The notes: generated by a model not told the origin, from the sequence alone. DNA of 64,000 nucleotides from Wolbachia endosymbiont (group B) of Gerris lacustris (GCF_964028355.1 NZ_OZ034761.1:1426001-1490000); one strand, 5' to 3'; shown: positions 1 to 9,468, numbered from the stretch's first letter. Numbers and translations: made by a program.

Positions 1-266
1 AGAGAAGATACAACTAATTTAATTTTGAGCTCAAAACTATATAGCTCTGGATGATGCCAACAATATTGTATATGATCAAAAATTGTTGGCCAGAGAGCTT
101 GAGGAAAAGGCGTCAAACTAGGGTTAATTGCTCTAAAATCTACACCATCTGGACCGTCAACAAACAGGTAGAATAATATACCAGACAAATAGAAGCAAAA
201 TTCAAATATGCTAAAAGATACCACACCTCCTATAAGAACATTACGTAGGTGATTTCCATTACTCAT
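1..266 (-). CDS. virD4: VirD4 type IV coupling protein, N-terminal part (runs off the window)
   Basis: Reading the minus strand from the ATG at 266 gives an open frame to the window edge (about 88 codons). It begins MSNGNHLRNVLIGG and contains one long hydrophobic stretch at about residues 10-32, as expected for the N-terminal membrane anchor of a VirD4/TraG coupling ATPase. The ATPase motifs lie outside the window. It starts 30 bases after the virB11 stop on the same strand, which is the usual Rickettsiales order virB8-9-10-11-D4. VirD4 receives substrates and feeds them to the type IV channel. Assignment rests mainly on position and membrane anchor. Confidence 0.85.
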   Translation of the reverse strand, partial: MSNGNHLRNVLIGGVVSFSIFEFCFYLSGILFYLFVDGPDGVDFRAINPSLTPFPQALWPTIFDHIQYCWHHPELYSFELKIKLVVSS

Positions 267-296
267 AAACTACTTTTTCTTAACTTACGTATAAAT

Positions 297-1289
297 TTAA
301 GCATTTCCATTTGAAGATCTAGTAAATAATACCTCAGAAATGATCCTTCTACCCCCACAAATTCTTTTTAGCTGAATAACAATGTCAATCACATTTCTAA
401 TGTATGGTATAATCTGGTCTGGGGGAATACCAAGATTTGCCTGCATCACCATCAATTTTATTTGTTCAAGAGCCATTGCCGGACTATCTGCATGAAGAGT
501 TGATATTGACCCTGGGTGACCAGTATTTATTGCCCTGAGAAAACTAAAAGCTTCTGCTCCACGCAGCTCACCAACTATTATTCTATCTGGTCTTAAACGC
601 AAACACGCCTCTATCAAATCCTGAGTGGTCACTTTTGCTCTGCCTTGCCCTCCTTTAGAGGCAATTAAATGGACTTTATTGGGATGATCATTCAAAACTA
701 TCTCTCTCGCATCTTCAACAGTAATAATTCTTTCTTCAAATGGAATAGCACGCAAAGCAGCATTAGTAAAAGTGGTTTTACCAGTGGAAGTTCCACCACT
801 GATTATGATATTTTTCTTATTTATTACAGCATATTCTAAAAACTCTTTTATTTTTTTTTGTTTCAGTAGTAAATCTAGGTGACGATCTACTGGATTATCG
901 GTCACTCCTATAACAGTTTCAGAAAAAGCCCCCATTTTTTCATAATCATCCAATGCCAATTGCATAGAAGAAGGTTTACGAATTGAAATGACTACTTTAT
1001 CAGGCTCACATGCTGGAGGAAACACTATCTGTATACGATAACCATTTGGTAGTGTAGCTGAAAGCAATGGTGCTTCTTCGCTCAGTTTTTGTTCTGTAGC
1101 TTGAGCAATCAACCTGCTAAGAGATTTTAAATGGTTAAGATCAAATATTTCTAACTTTTCGCATCTTATTTCACCGCGATTTTCAATCCATACTTCCTTC
1201 GGCTTATTTATCGATATTTCATTTACGCCTTCTTCTTGAAATATCCCTTGTAATGGCTCTAAATATGTGTCAAGTGCAGCATAGTTCAT
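297..1289 (-). CDS. virB11: VirB11 type IV secretion ATPase
   Basis: A 330-residue hexameric secretion ATPase (PulE/VirB11 family) acting at the cytoplasmic face of the T4SS. Walker A is GGTSTGKT at residues 165-172, the Walker B region is RIIVGELRG at about 236-244, and the His box GHPGSISTLHADS lies at 257-269. The length is normal for the family. The ATG follows the virB10 TGA with a single base between, so translation is probably coupled. It belongs to the ribA-virB8-virB9-virB10-virB11-virD4 block. No defects seen. Confidence 0.97.
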   Translation of the reverse strand: MNYAALDTYLEPLQGIFQEEGVNEISINKPKEVWIENRGEIRCEKLEIFDLNHLKSLSRLIAQATEQKLSEEAPLLSATLPNGYRIQIVFPPACEPDKVVISIRKPSSMQLALDDYEKMGAFSETVIGVTDNPVDRHLDLLLKQKKIKEFLEYAVINKKNIIISGGTSTGKTTFTNAALRAIPFEERIITVEDAREIVLNDHPNKVHLIASKGGQGRAKVTTQDLIEACLRLRPDRIIVGELRGAEAFSFLRAINTGHPGSISTLHADSPAMALEQIKLMVMQANLGIPPDQIIPYIRNVIDIVIQLKRICGGRRIISEVLFTRSSNGNA

Positions 1290-1290
1290 C

Positions 1291-2772
1291 TCAGTTATTT
1301 AATATTGACTGTGGAGGAAATACTATATCTTGGTTAACAAACACTTTCAATGCAGTTCCTTGATTAACATAAATAGTTGGTTTTTTATCTACACTCCTAT
1401 CAACTATATCTCGCATATCTTTAGAAAAATCATCGATTGATTTTCCAATTGCCTCTTCATAAACAGATTTGCTCCCTTGTCTCTGTAATAATTGCTTTAT
1501 ATCTTCCAAAGTTATTTCATCAACTTTACTGCCATCAACTGAGACTAAACCTAAATCCCTTATTACCTGCTTAAATATCTCAATTAAGCTTTGTTCATTA
1601 GATGCATTCTTAATTTTCCTAATAGCTCCAAGCCCAAGTTTCCACTTATCATTCTTTGCATTCTCCTCATCTTCCTTAGAAAGGCTCTTTTTACCAATAA
1701 TATCTTTAAGGGGAGAGATATCTATTTCAGTTGCAGTGATTGATCTTACGGCATTCATAGGAGTTAGCGTATCAATAAGATTGGAAGCCTTTTGCCCTAT
1801 AACAGATGAACCAATCGAAACACCAGCAAGTGCCACTGAAGAGAATAATGCACTTGCTATTTTATTATCAACTATTCCAGCTATCCCTGCCCTTCCAAGC
1901 TCATCGGCACCAGATGATGCAATAGCAACATCTATACCATGAGGAAGAATGATCCTATTCCAATTTATGTTCACGCGAGCTTTTGCAACGTTTGAGTCAA
2001 ATGAATAACCACCTATTAACCTTGAGCCTTTTGGTATTAAAATTGTATCACCAGTTTCTGCATAAACGTCTCTACTAACAACAGCACGGAGCATTCCTTG
2101 TAAGTCAGAACTTATTGCAGTTTCAAGAATAGCGTCAATAACTTTACCTTGAATAATCATTAAACCAAGCTTTCCAGCTTTGGTAGCTTTGCTCGACTGT
2201 GCTGAGGTATTGGATAAAATAGCATCTGTAGCTTTATCTTCCCCGCTACTACCTGAAATTGCTAACATTTGTGCACTACGCCTTTCTCTAGGATAACCTC
2301 CGCTTCCTATTGTAGGAAATGAAGTAGGCAAATTGCTAATAACATTACCAGAAGGAAAATTTTGCTTTGGTAAAACAGGTATATTTGACAAGGGAATTTC
2401 TTTTAGTTGCTCTTCTTTTTTTGTCACTTCCTCTTTTTTGATTTGTTTTACTTCTGGTATGACTTGTGGAATAGGAAGAGGAGGTAAGGGTGGCAAGAGA
2501 TCAGTTGCTATCCTCTCGGAAACTACTACATTATCTGGAACTTGTTCTAACTTTCCTTTCAATTCTTGAATGTTTTGCTTTGTTTCCTCTTTTTTAACAA
2601 TCTCTGGACCCTCTTTATTAGAAGGACTAAAATAAAGATAGTACACTCCACCAACTAAGAGCACTACAATAACTATCATCAATGCCTTATAACCTTGATT
2701 AGAGCCAACTGTTACTACCTTGCTTTCTATCTCTGATTCATCTTCTACACTATTATGCCTTTCTTTATTCAT
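1291..2772 (-). CDS. virB10: VirB10 (TrbI-like) T4SS core channel protein
   Basis: A 493-residue VirB10 that spans the envelope and links inner-membrane ATPases to the outer-membrane pore. Domain order: short charged cytoplasmic tail (1-28), one membrane helix (about 29-48), a proline-rich periplasmic linker (about 92-150, with a PPLPPLPIP run), then the C-terminal TrbI beta-barrel domain from about 165 to the end, including a VIPKGSRLIG-like strand pattern (ILIPKGSRLIGGY). It lies 16 bases after the virB9 stop and one base before virB11. Length is at the upper end of the family. Confidence 0.96.
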   Translation of the reverse strand: MNKERHNSVEDESEIESKVVTVGSNQGYKALMIVIVVLLVGGVYYLYFSPSNKEGPEIVKKEETKQNIQELKGKLEQVPDNVVVSERIATDLLPPLPPLPIPQVIPEVKQIKKEEVTKKEEQLKEIPLSNIPVLPKQNFPSGNVISNLPTSFPTIGSGGYPRERRSAQMLAISGSSGEDKATDAILSNTSAQSSKATKAGKLGLMIIQGKVIDAILETAISSDLQGMLRAVVSRDVYAETGDTILIPKGSRLIGGYSFDSNVAKARVNINWNRIILPHGIDVAIASSGADELGRAGIAGIVDNKIASALFSSVALAGVSIGSSVIGQKASNLIDTLTPMNAVRSITATEIDISPLKDIIGKKSLSKEDEENAKNDKWKLGLGAIRKIKNASNEQSLIEIFKQVIRDLGLVSVDGSKVDEITLEDIKQLLQRQGSKSVYEEAIGKSIDDFSKDMRDIVDRSVDKKPTIYVNQGTALKVFVNQDIVFPPQSILNN

Positions 2773-2788
2773 ATTACATGTACCACAA

Positions 2789-3583
2789 CTAAAGTGACCT
2801 ATTTATAACTTCAACTTCACTACCTTCATAACGCATTAATAGCTTTTTATGTACTCCTTTTATTATAACATAACCATCCAATAACAGCCTTTTACAGGAT
2901 TCCCCTTCTATAAAAACCTGAGGAATTTTATTACTATTTCTAAACTTTAGATAGGTTAAATAACCATCATCAAATAACTCAATTGGAACTATATCTACGT
3001 TACTACCTTCATCAATATATGTATAGTTGTACCTTGTATTATTTTCTTGTATCATTTTTTCTGGCTTTTCTATAATGTATTGCATTTGAGTAGGTAAAGA
3101 AACCTCATCTAAATCAACATCAAATTCATCTTCTTCTTGAGGGTAATAAAAACGTATTACGTAAGATATATCCTTTTCGACGGAATAATCATGATCCACT
3201 TTTTTAGCATCAGCATCTGGGTATTTATCGTAATTTGGTCTTGAAATTAGATCAAAAATGTAATTTCTCTTTTTAGTTGTCGTAATAATCATGTTAGTGC
3301 GACTACTGACTTCAAATGGCATGACAAGCAGTTTATTATCATAAGGATTAATTTTCCAACTTGATGCATCACCAACAGCAATATTTTTGACTTTTTCCCC
3401 TTCTGCAAACTCAATATAAGAATAGTAACCTTGACTAAAAATTACTGTAAACACCTCATTAGGGCTATATACAAAGGTCTTTATTCTACTATCTACAGAA
3501 ATAGGTTTATTATTAATAGATGCATTTAAGTTGCCACTTATTAGTAAAGCTAAAACTAACAATATCCTACACATATTCATCAT
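2789..3583 (-). CDS. virB9: VirB9 (CagX-like) T4SS outer-membrane core protein
   Basis: A 264-residue protein with an N-terminal signal peptide (hydrophobic segment about 5-16, likely cleavage after LNA at about 21). The N-terminal beta domain contains the VFTVIFSQGYYSYIEFAEG region; the C-terminal domain binds VirB10 in the outer-membrane complex in related systems. The start overlaps the end of virB8 by 17 bases, which indicates coupled translation. A second Met three residues in (MCRILL) is an alternative start. Confidence 0.95.
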   Translation of the reverse strand: MMNMCRILLVLALLISGNLNASINNKPISVDSRIKTFVYSPNEVFTVIFSQGYYSYIEFAEGEKVKNIAVGDASSWKINPYDNKLLVMPFEVSSRTNMIITTTKKRNYIFDLISRPNYDKYPDADAKKVDHDYSVEKDISYVIRFYYPQEEDEFDVDLDEVSLPTQMQYIIEKPEKMIQENNTRYNYTYIDEGSNVDIVPIELFDDGYLTYLKFRNSNKIPQVFIEGESCKRLLLDGYVIIKGVHKKLLMRYEGSEVEVINRSL

Positions 3584-4247
3584 CTACTCTATATGAAATA
3601 ACTTGAAACCCTAACGGGTTAATATATCTTTGCTGATCATTCATTTCAAGCGATGCATATTTATATGACATCACAACTATCTTATTTTTCCTTGAGGAGT
3701 TTCCATCTTTTCGTGTAAATTCTATAGAAAATCTCACTTGAAGAGCATCATTACCTAATTTTTGAATTGAACGAATTTTCAACTCACCTTTAGCATCTGA
3801 ATATAAATTAAAAAGGTCATTCATATTCTGCGATTTTATATAATTGCTAAATTCACTATATACACTAGGCGAAGAAAACAACCTTACTTTTGTATAATAA
3901 TTATAATTATAATTATATGGGTCAAAAACCTCCCTTGCTTTTATATATTCTGAAATAAAATAATCGTTCAGCGTTTCATTTGCAGAATATTGTTTTACTG
4001 TAACAGGATCAACCAATTGCACTATTCCTGACTTTTTGTCAATTTCTATAACGAATGGCTCAATAGTGCTACTTGTGCTAATTTTAAATATAGCTAATAT
4101 GCTTATAGAAATTGCAACTAGTAATATTAATGTAAATAAAAGTAAAGTATTTCTCTGAGCAACAACTGTGCTATAGCGACTTGAATTCCAATTTATATCC
4201 TTATCCAATGACCCATTACTTTTTTCTTGTTTTAAAAATTTCAGCAT
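3567..4247 (-). CDS. virB8: VirB8 inner-membrane T4SS assembly factor
   Basis: A 226-residue bitopic protein: cytoplasmic N-terminus, one membrane helix at about residues 34-55, and a periplasmic NTF2-like VirB8 domain from about 65 to the end (SKPFVIEIDKKSG-like segment EPFVIEIDKKSGI at about 63-75). VirB8 nucleates assembly through VirB9 and VirB10 contacts. It lies 72 bases downstream of ribA and overlaps virB9. In the ribA-virB8 gap there is only a weak promoter-like pair on the minus strand (TTGCTA, 17 bases, TAAGAT), so an internal promoter is possible but not convincing. Confidence 0.93.
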   Translation of the reverse strand: MLKFLKQEKSNGSLDKDINWNSSRYSTVVAQRNTLLLFTLILLVAISISILAIFKISTSSTIEPFVIEIDKKSGIVQLVDPVTVKQYSANETLNDYFISEYIKAREVFDPYNYNYNYYTKVRLFSSPSVYSEFSNYIKSQNMNDLFNLYSDAKGELKIRSIQKLGNDALQVRFSIEFTRKDGNSSRKNKIVVMSYKYASLEMNDQQRYINPLGFQVISYRVDDEYV

Positions 4248-4319
4248 CTCAATATTCTTAAAAATCTTAACTTATATTAATGAACATAGCAAGCTAACAA
4301 AGTAGTTATAACAAAAAAG

Positions 4320-5405
4320 CTAACAAACCCTTAATCCATGGCCTAACTTGCCAAATTTTGTTTCCATATATGAATCATTATATTCATTGCGTTCCATAAT
4401 AAGTGGTATACACTTTGTAACTTCTATACCGTTATTTTTCAACTCTGATAACTTTCTACCATTGTTTGTAAGTAATTGTATTTTGTTAATGTTCAATTTC
4501 TTAAGCATTTTAGCTGCAACAGCAAAGCTCCTTTCATCATCTTCAAAACCCAATACTCTATTTGCATCAACAGTATCAAGATTATGTTTTCTTTGCATAC
4601 TGTATGCTCTTAACTTATTAGTTAAACCAATGCCTCTCCCATCTTGCATCAAGTATAATATAATGCCATTCCCAAAGTCAGTCATTATTTGAATCGCTTG
4701 ATGTAACTGGCTTCTGCAATCACATGATAAGCTGTCTAATAAGTCTCCTGTATAGCATGAAGAATGAATTCTCACTAATGGCTCATTATCTTTATCTGGA
4801 TTGCCAATGATAATTGCATAATGTTCTCTTCCGCCACTTTTGGTTCTATAAGATATGATATCTACTTCTTGAGTCTGCTTTAAAAATAATGATGTTTTGC
4901 ACACTTCATACACACTATGATTTTGTTGAAAATCATTCACAAGCAACGTATTTAGTGCAATAATGTCATTTTCTTCACACCAATTTCGCATTTCATGTTT
5001 ATTCTCAAAAGTCATATCAGCCACTAATGCGTATGGCAATAATTCTGAGAATTTAAGCAAGGCAATAGCATATTCATCTATTGTCTTTGAGCGTTGCAAT
5101 TCTTTTATGCAATCTTCCTTTGAACAATTTATCAAATGGAGCAGTTCATCAAAATTATTCACCAACAGACGTTTGCTACTATGTTCTTTACTCTGACATA
5201 TGTATTTTACCTTACTTGCAGTCAAAGTAACATACACATTACCTGATATAAGCTTATATTGACTAAATAAATTTTTTTCTAAAGTTTCAGCAGCAGCAAG
5301 CAATAGATAGTTATTTTCATCATCATATATTAAAATTGGAAGACCACGCCTGACTTCACTGATGGCCCTTTCTACTTTATTTCTACTTTGATTTTCTATA
5401 AACAT
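4320..5405 (-). CDS. ribA: RibA: GTP cyclohydrolase II with degenerate N-terminal RibB-like region
   Basis: The C-terminal half is a typical GTP cyclohydrolase II: the zinc-binding pattern HSSCYTGDLLDSLSCDC, the substrate motif DGRGIGL, and the LLTNN segment. This enzyme catalyses the first step of riboflavin synthesis. The N-terminal about 170 residues resemble the position of a DHBP synthase domain but lack an obvious RibB active site, as in other alphaproteobacterial fusions. I chose the ATG at 5405 (MFIENQSRNK), preceded by TAGGTG; an upstream in-frame TTG at 5423 would leave only 5 bases to the tRNA. Adjacent to virB8 on the same strand, as known in Wolbachia, where published work reports shared regulators for ribA and the virB8 operon. 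Confidence 0.93.
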   Translation of the reverse strand: MFIENQSRNKVERAISEVRRGLPILIYDDENNYLLLAAAETLEKNLFSQYKLISGNVYVTLTASKVKYICQSKEHSSKRLLVNNFDELLHLINCSKEDCIKELQRSKTIDEYAIALLKFSELLPYALVADMTFENKHEMRNWCEENDIIALNTLLVNDFQQNHSVYEVCKTSLFLKQTQEVDIISYRTKSGGREHYAIIIGNPDKDNEPLVRIHSSCYTGDLLDSLSCDCRSQLHQAIQIMTDFGNGIILYLMQDGRGIGLTNKLRAYSMQRKHNLDTVDANRVLGFEDDERSFAVAAKMLKKLNINKIQLLTNNGRKLSELKNNGIEVTKCIPLIMERNEYNDSYMETKFGKLGHGLRVC

Positions 5406-5428
5406 TTCACCTACACCAAACAACTTGG

Positions 5429-5513
5429 TGCGGTCGAGAAGACTTGAACTTCCAAGGCTTTGTGAGCCACAGCGACCTCAACGCTGCGTGTCTACCAATT
5501 CCACCACGACCGC
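5429..5513 (-). tRNA. tRNA-Leu (anticodon GAG)
   Basis: An 85-base class II tRNA on the minus strand. The acceptor pairs GCGGTCG with CGACCGC, followed by discriminator A. The D arm contains GGAATTGGTAGACACGC, typical of tRNA-Leu, the anticodon loop reads TTGAGGT giving GAG, a variable arm is present, and the T arm has TTCAAGT. CCA is not encoded. The ribA ATG is only 23 bases downstream on the same strand. Confidence 0.95.
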
Positions 5514-5556
5514 ACTTTATTCTAGTTTTTATATAATTACCTTAAATTACTTAATC

Positions 5557-5585
5557 ATTTTAGGGTTTTTCATCTAAAGTGTCAA
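5557..5585 (-). promoter_or_regulatory. sigma70-like promoter upstream of tRNA-Leu and the ribA-virB8 operon
   Basis: On the minus strand, TTGACA (5585-5580) is followed by a 17-base spacer and TAAAAT (5562-5557). The -35 is a perfect consensus and the -10 differs at one position. Transcription would start near 5550, about 37 bases before the tRNA. No other comparable site lies between the tRNA and ribA, because that gap is 23 bases. Confidence 0.6.
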
Positions 5586-5703
5586 TCTGATACTAGGATA
5601 ATTTAGGAAATGCCTGTATAATTTAACTATGAATTTTATGGTTACAAACTTTAATCATTTAAGATAATCTTACTACTAATTCTTAATTTAGGTCTTTATA
5701 CAA

Positions 5704-6939
5704 ATGAAAGTAGCTAATATCTTCATTTTTTTAATTCTATCTCTTACAATTAGCTTTCACTCCACTCATGCACAAATATTGTACACATGGTCTCAAATCA
5801 TTCCAGAAAATAAATTAAGCATACGTGCGATTATAGACAATAACATGTGTCCCATTGCTTACGTCGATAATAAGGAAGTAGAAATGCTAAATCGCAGCTC
5901 AATTAACAATACCGAAACAGTTTGTGAACTGATAGTAGAAACAAATGCTCAAAACATTAGTATTGACAATATAAAAGTTCCCGTATTAGCGGAAAAGATC
6001 AGCAAAATTGCCTTCATTGGCGATACAGGATGTAGAATAAATATGTTATTTCAGCAAGAATGTAATTCTGTAGATAGCTGGCCTTTGAAAAAAAATTTAG
6101 ATTCAATCGCTTTTCATAAACCAGATTTAATTATCCATGTTGGTGATTATCATTATAGACAAACAAAATGTAGAAACACAAAAAAGTGCGGCGATATTTA
6201 TGGATATAGCAAAGAAGCTTGGTACGCTGATTGGTTTGAGCCTGCAAAAGATATTTTAACACAATCTCCTTTTCTTTTTGTTCGTGGAAATCATGAGAGT
6301 TGTAATAGAGCTTATGAAGGATGGTTCAGATATTTAGATTCATATCCCTTTTTCCCTCAAAAATGTGAAGATCTTATTTCCAGTTGGTTCTTAGATGCTG
6401 GGCCGATGAAGTTTTTTATCTTCGACTCTTCATCCGGTGAGGAAATTTTTACAACCCAAAGCACAGTTGATGCTTTTGAGAGGCAGTTTGATAAATTGAT
6501 ACAAGATAAGCCCACGTGGTTTTTGACTCATAAACCACTTTGGAGATCTCCAAAAAAAGAATTTTTGACATTAAAAAGCCATGGTAATCTTACACAAATT
6601 GAAGCTTTTGGAGATAAATTTCCAAGCAATGTTACTACCATAGTTTCTGGCCACATTCACATAGCCCAGATTTTATTAATGGATAATGTTCCAGATCAGA
6701 TTATAGTTGGAAACGGCAGTGCATTATTACACGCTCAAGATCAGGAACCTGTTTATCAAAACGTAGAATTTAACTATCCAAATAGTAGAAATTACTTAGC
6801 ACACGAAGTTAGAAACTTTTTCGGCTTTGGCTTTGCAATATTAGGTTTAGACGATCACAAATTTACTTTCTATAACCAAGATAATAAGGAAATGTATTCT
6901 GCAAACCTAACGAAAGACTTTAAACTTAAAACAAATTAA
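5704..6939 (+). CDS. Secreted calcineurin-like metallophosphoesterase
   Basis: A 411-residue protein with a signal peptide (hydrophobic 5-19, likely cleavage after THA at about 23). The metal-binding set of the calcineurin-like superfamily is complete: GDTG (106-109), GDYHY (147-151), GNHE (195-198), a histidine in THKPLW (about 276) and SGHIH (about 315-319). Layout resembles purple acid phosphatase-like hydrolases of phosphate esters, but the exact substrate cannot be read from sequence. Ten or so cysteines suit an extracytoplasmic location. It stands alone on the plus strand, divergent from the tRNA-Leu operon. Confidence 0.85.
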   Translation: MKVANIFIFLILSLTISFHSTHAQILYTWSQIIPENKLSIRAIIDNNMCPIAYVDNKEVEMLNRSSINNTETVCELIVETNAQNISIDNIKVPVLAEKISKIAFIGDTGCRINMLFQQECNSVDSWPLKKNLDSIAFHKPDLIIHVGDYHYRQTKCRNTKKCGDIYGYSKEAWYADWFEPAKDILTQSPFLFVRGNHESCNRAYEGWFRYLDSYPFFPQKCEDLISSWFLDAGPMKFFIFDSSSGEEIFTTQSTVDAFERQFDKLIQDKPTWFLTHKPLWRSPKKEFLTLKSHGNLTQIEAFGDKFPSNVTTIVSGHIHIAQILLMDNVPDQIIVGNGSALLHAQDQEPVYQNVEFNYPNSRNYLAHEVRNFFGFGFAILGLDDHKFTFYNQDNKEMYSANLTKDFKLKTN

Positions 6940-7006
6940 AATTAGGACTATTTGTTGTTATCCATTACTGACCTTGCCGAAAAAAAGTATAGAAGAAGTT
7001 TTTGCC

Positions 7007-7234
7007 ATGAGAATAAATTGTGCAGAGTTAATAGCAGGCCCTGTAAACAAAATGTTAGCAGGTCAAATTAATCAAGGTCAAGAAGTATAAAAATGGGAAA
7101 AAGCGGTAACTTAGCCTAATGACAATAAATATAGAGAAGTTACCGTTTTAAAGAGCACAAAAGGAATACACAGTAAAAGCGAGGAGAAGTTGAGAATATG
7201 TATGGAAGCAGTGTGGAGAAGTGGCTGCCAATGA
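7007..7234 (+). pseudogene. Possible decayed gene of unknown family
   Basis: The 319 bases between the phosphoesterase and dcd hold no intact gene. One frame starting at the ATG at 7007 reads MRINCAELIAGPVNKMLAGQ, meets a TAA and then a TAG, and continues in the same frame with plausible protein-like sequence to a TGA at 7232-7234. Two in-frame stops in an otherwise coherent frame suggest a remnant. I do not recognise the family. Confidence 0.3.
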
Positions 7235-7258
7235 TCAAAAATTTACCGCAATTACAGA

Positions 7259-7816
7259 TTATTTCACCAGCGGCAAAGTGATACCATGCTGATTCATATA
7301 TTTTCCTTTCATATCATCATATGATTTCTCGCATTCACTTTCGCCGCTTAAAAACACAAATTGGCATGCTCCTTCATTAGCGTAAATTTTTGCAGGAAGT
7401 GGAGTAGTGTTAGAGAATTCAAGTGTGACGTGACCTTCCCATCCAGGCTCTAAAGGTGTGACGTTTACTATAATACCACATCTTGCATAAGTTGATTTAC
7501 CAACACAAATTACCAGTACATTCCTTGGTATACGAAAATATTCCACCGTGCTGGCAAGTACAAAACTATTTGGTGGGATTATACATACATCTGTTTCCTT
7601 ATCTATGAAACTATTCTCAGAAAAATTCTTGGGGTCTACAATAGCTGAATTAACATTAGTAAAAATCTTAAACTTATTACTAACTCTTGCATCATAGCCA
7701 TAAGATGATAATCCGAAAGATACAACACCCTTACTGCTTTTATGATTCACAAAAGGCTCTATCATTCTAGAGTTTTCAGCCTTTTCCCTTATCCATTTGT
7801 CTGGCATAACTGCCAT
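7259..7816 (-). CDS. dcd: dCTP deaminase
   Basis: A 185-residue trimeric dUTPase-fold enzyme that deaminates dCTP to dUTP for dTMP synthesis. The signature region [20 protein letters not shown] (about 117-136) holds the catalytic glutamate; [10 protein letters not shown] at about 106-115 contributes to the active site and SYGYDARV lies near residues 38-45. Normal length for the alphaproteobacterial form. The start may be the first Met or Met4 (MPDKWIRE), which matches the family N-terminus better. Downstream of trkH on the same strand, 71 bases away. Confidence 0.95.
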   Translation of the reverse strand: MAVMPDKWIREKAENSRMIEPFVNHKSSKGVVSFGLSSYGYDARVSNKFKIFTNVNSAIVDPKNFSENSFIDKETDVCIIPPNSFVLASTVEYFRIPRNVLVICVGKSTYARCGIIVNVTPLEPGWEGHVTLEFSNTTPLPAKIYANEGACQFVFLSGESECEKSYDDMKGKYMNQHGITLPLVK

Positions 7817-7887
7817 AATTGTCCTTTAAAGTTTTGTAATACTTATAATAATATGTAATGGAATTTAAATGTAAACCTGAATTAGCG

Positions 7888-9345
7888 TTACACTCTGGAA
7901 TGGCAAAGTTTCCAGTATAAACTACCTATACAAAAATAAATTGGCAATATTTCAAGCCTGCCAAGCAGCATCAAAAACGATAGAAATAGCTTTACTCCAC
8001 CACTAAAGGAGGAATAATTACCTGAAGGACCTATTAGGTTACTAAACCCTGGGCCAGAATTTGTAAGCATTGCAGAAACAGAGCTGATGCTAGTTATAAA
8101 GTCCGCATTGCTCAAGTAAGACATCACTATTGATGATATAGCGAACGTTAACATGTAAATCGCAAAAAACGTAAAGACGGATTGAACTTCATCATTTTCC
8201 AGTATTTTACCATTGAGTTTTACTCTATCGCTTTCACTTAGATTTAATAAAGAGCTAAAGTAATTCCTTATAGACTTTAGAAAAATGACTAAACGGAAGA
8301 TTTTGATTCCACCACTAGCAGAACCACCACATCCACCAATAAAGGCTAAAAAGAAAGCTAAGACTGAAATAAAGCTCCAATTCAAGTAGTTGCACATTAC
8401 ATAGCCAGTTGATGTGATAAAGGAGGTAATGGTGAATGTGCTGTACCTAAATGATAAAAATACTCCTAAGTCAAAATTTTTATATAACCAAAAACAAGCA
8501 AGCAAAGATGAGATAACAACTATCTTAATAAAGTAAGAGAACTGTTCATCATAACAAACGTCTAATCGTCTTATAATTTTTAAATAGCTCAGAAAAGGTA
8601 AAGAGCCTAAAATCATAAAGATAATTGTTATGACCTCCAATATAGGGTTATTGTAGTAGCCTATAGAATCGTTATAGTTAGCAAATCCACCAGTTGATAC
8701 AGCGGACATTCCGTGACATACTGCGTCAAATAATGGCATGCCAGCTAGATAGTACGAAAATATGCACAATAAAATTAGGCCATAATATATTTCTGCAATA
8801 TGTATTACTACGCTTCGCGTATGTGGTAACTTTCTTTTAAGAGCATCTGAGTACTCAGAATAGAGTAAATTATTTAAGCTCAAAACTTTAAATATGGGGA
8901 AAACTGCAATTCCTATAGTAATTACTCCAAAACCCCCTATACCGTGCAGCATTGCTCTCCATAGCAGTATTCCTGGAGATTGTTTTTCAATATCGCCAAA
9001 CACAGTTGCTCCTGTGGTCGTAATGCCAGATACTGCTTCAAATAATGCATCGATGTAGCTTAGATTATCAAGATAAAATGGAATAGCTGCAGATAGAGAT
9101 AATGCAATCCAGGTACAGCTGGTAATCGCAAAAATTGCCGGCATTCCATGTAACTTACTTAGTTTACCCAATAAAATAAAAATTGCACTAAATGTGCAGG
9201 TAACTATAAATCCAACCAGAAAATTTTTCCATTCGTAACCTAGATAATTATTAGTAATAGCAGGAATAAGCATTGCTACGCCAAACAACAATAGAAAAAT
9301 TCCCACAATAAACGCAATTAAACGTAAAACTTGCAGACTTTCCAT
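7888..9345 (-). CDS. trkH: TrkH/KtrB-type potassium uptake membrane protein
   Basis: A 485-residue polytopic membrane protein with about ten helices. It shows the repeated P-loop/selectivity pattern of Trk/Ktr channels: SGITTTGATVF (about 105-115), SAVSTGGFANYN (about 214-225), TSFITSTGYV (about 308-317) and SAMLTNSGPGFSN (about 423-435), each with the conserved glycine. The GGCGGSASGGIK segment is typical of TrkH. It moves K+ across the inner membrane and normally works with a cytoplasmic TrkA, not seen in this window. Confidence 0.93.
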   Translation of the reverse strand: MESLQVLRLIAFIVGIFLLLFGVAMLIPAITNNYLGYEWKNFLVGFIVTCTFSAIFILLGKLSKLHGMPAIFAITSCTWIALSLSAAIPFYLDNLSYIDALFEAVSGITTTGATVFGDIEKQSPGILLWRAMLHGIGGFGVITIGIAVFPIFKVLSLNNLLYSEYSDALKRKLPHTRSVVIHIAEIYYGLILLCIFSYYLAGMPLFDAVCHGMSAVSTGGFANYNDSIGYYNNPILEVITIIFMILGSLPFLSYLKIIRRLDVCYDEQFSYFIKIVVISSLLACFWLYKNFDLGVFLSFRYSTFTITSFITSTGYVMCNYLNWSFISVLAFFLAFIGGCGGSASGGIKIFRLVIFLKSIRNYFSSLLNLSESDRVKLNGKILENDEVQSVFTFFAIYMLTFAISSIVMSYLSNADFITSISSVSAMLTNSGPGFSNLIGPSGNYSSFSGGVKLFLSFLMLLGRLEILPIYFCIGSLYWKLCHSRV

Positions 9346-9468
9346 AGACAGTACTGTGAAAGCTATATGTTATTAAAACTTCAACCGCTTTGCTAATTTT
9401 TCTCTTGACTTGATTATAAATACGTATAATCATAGCGCTAAATTTGCCATAAGAGATAGAGGTAAGGT

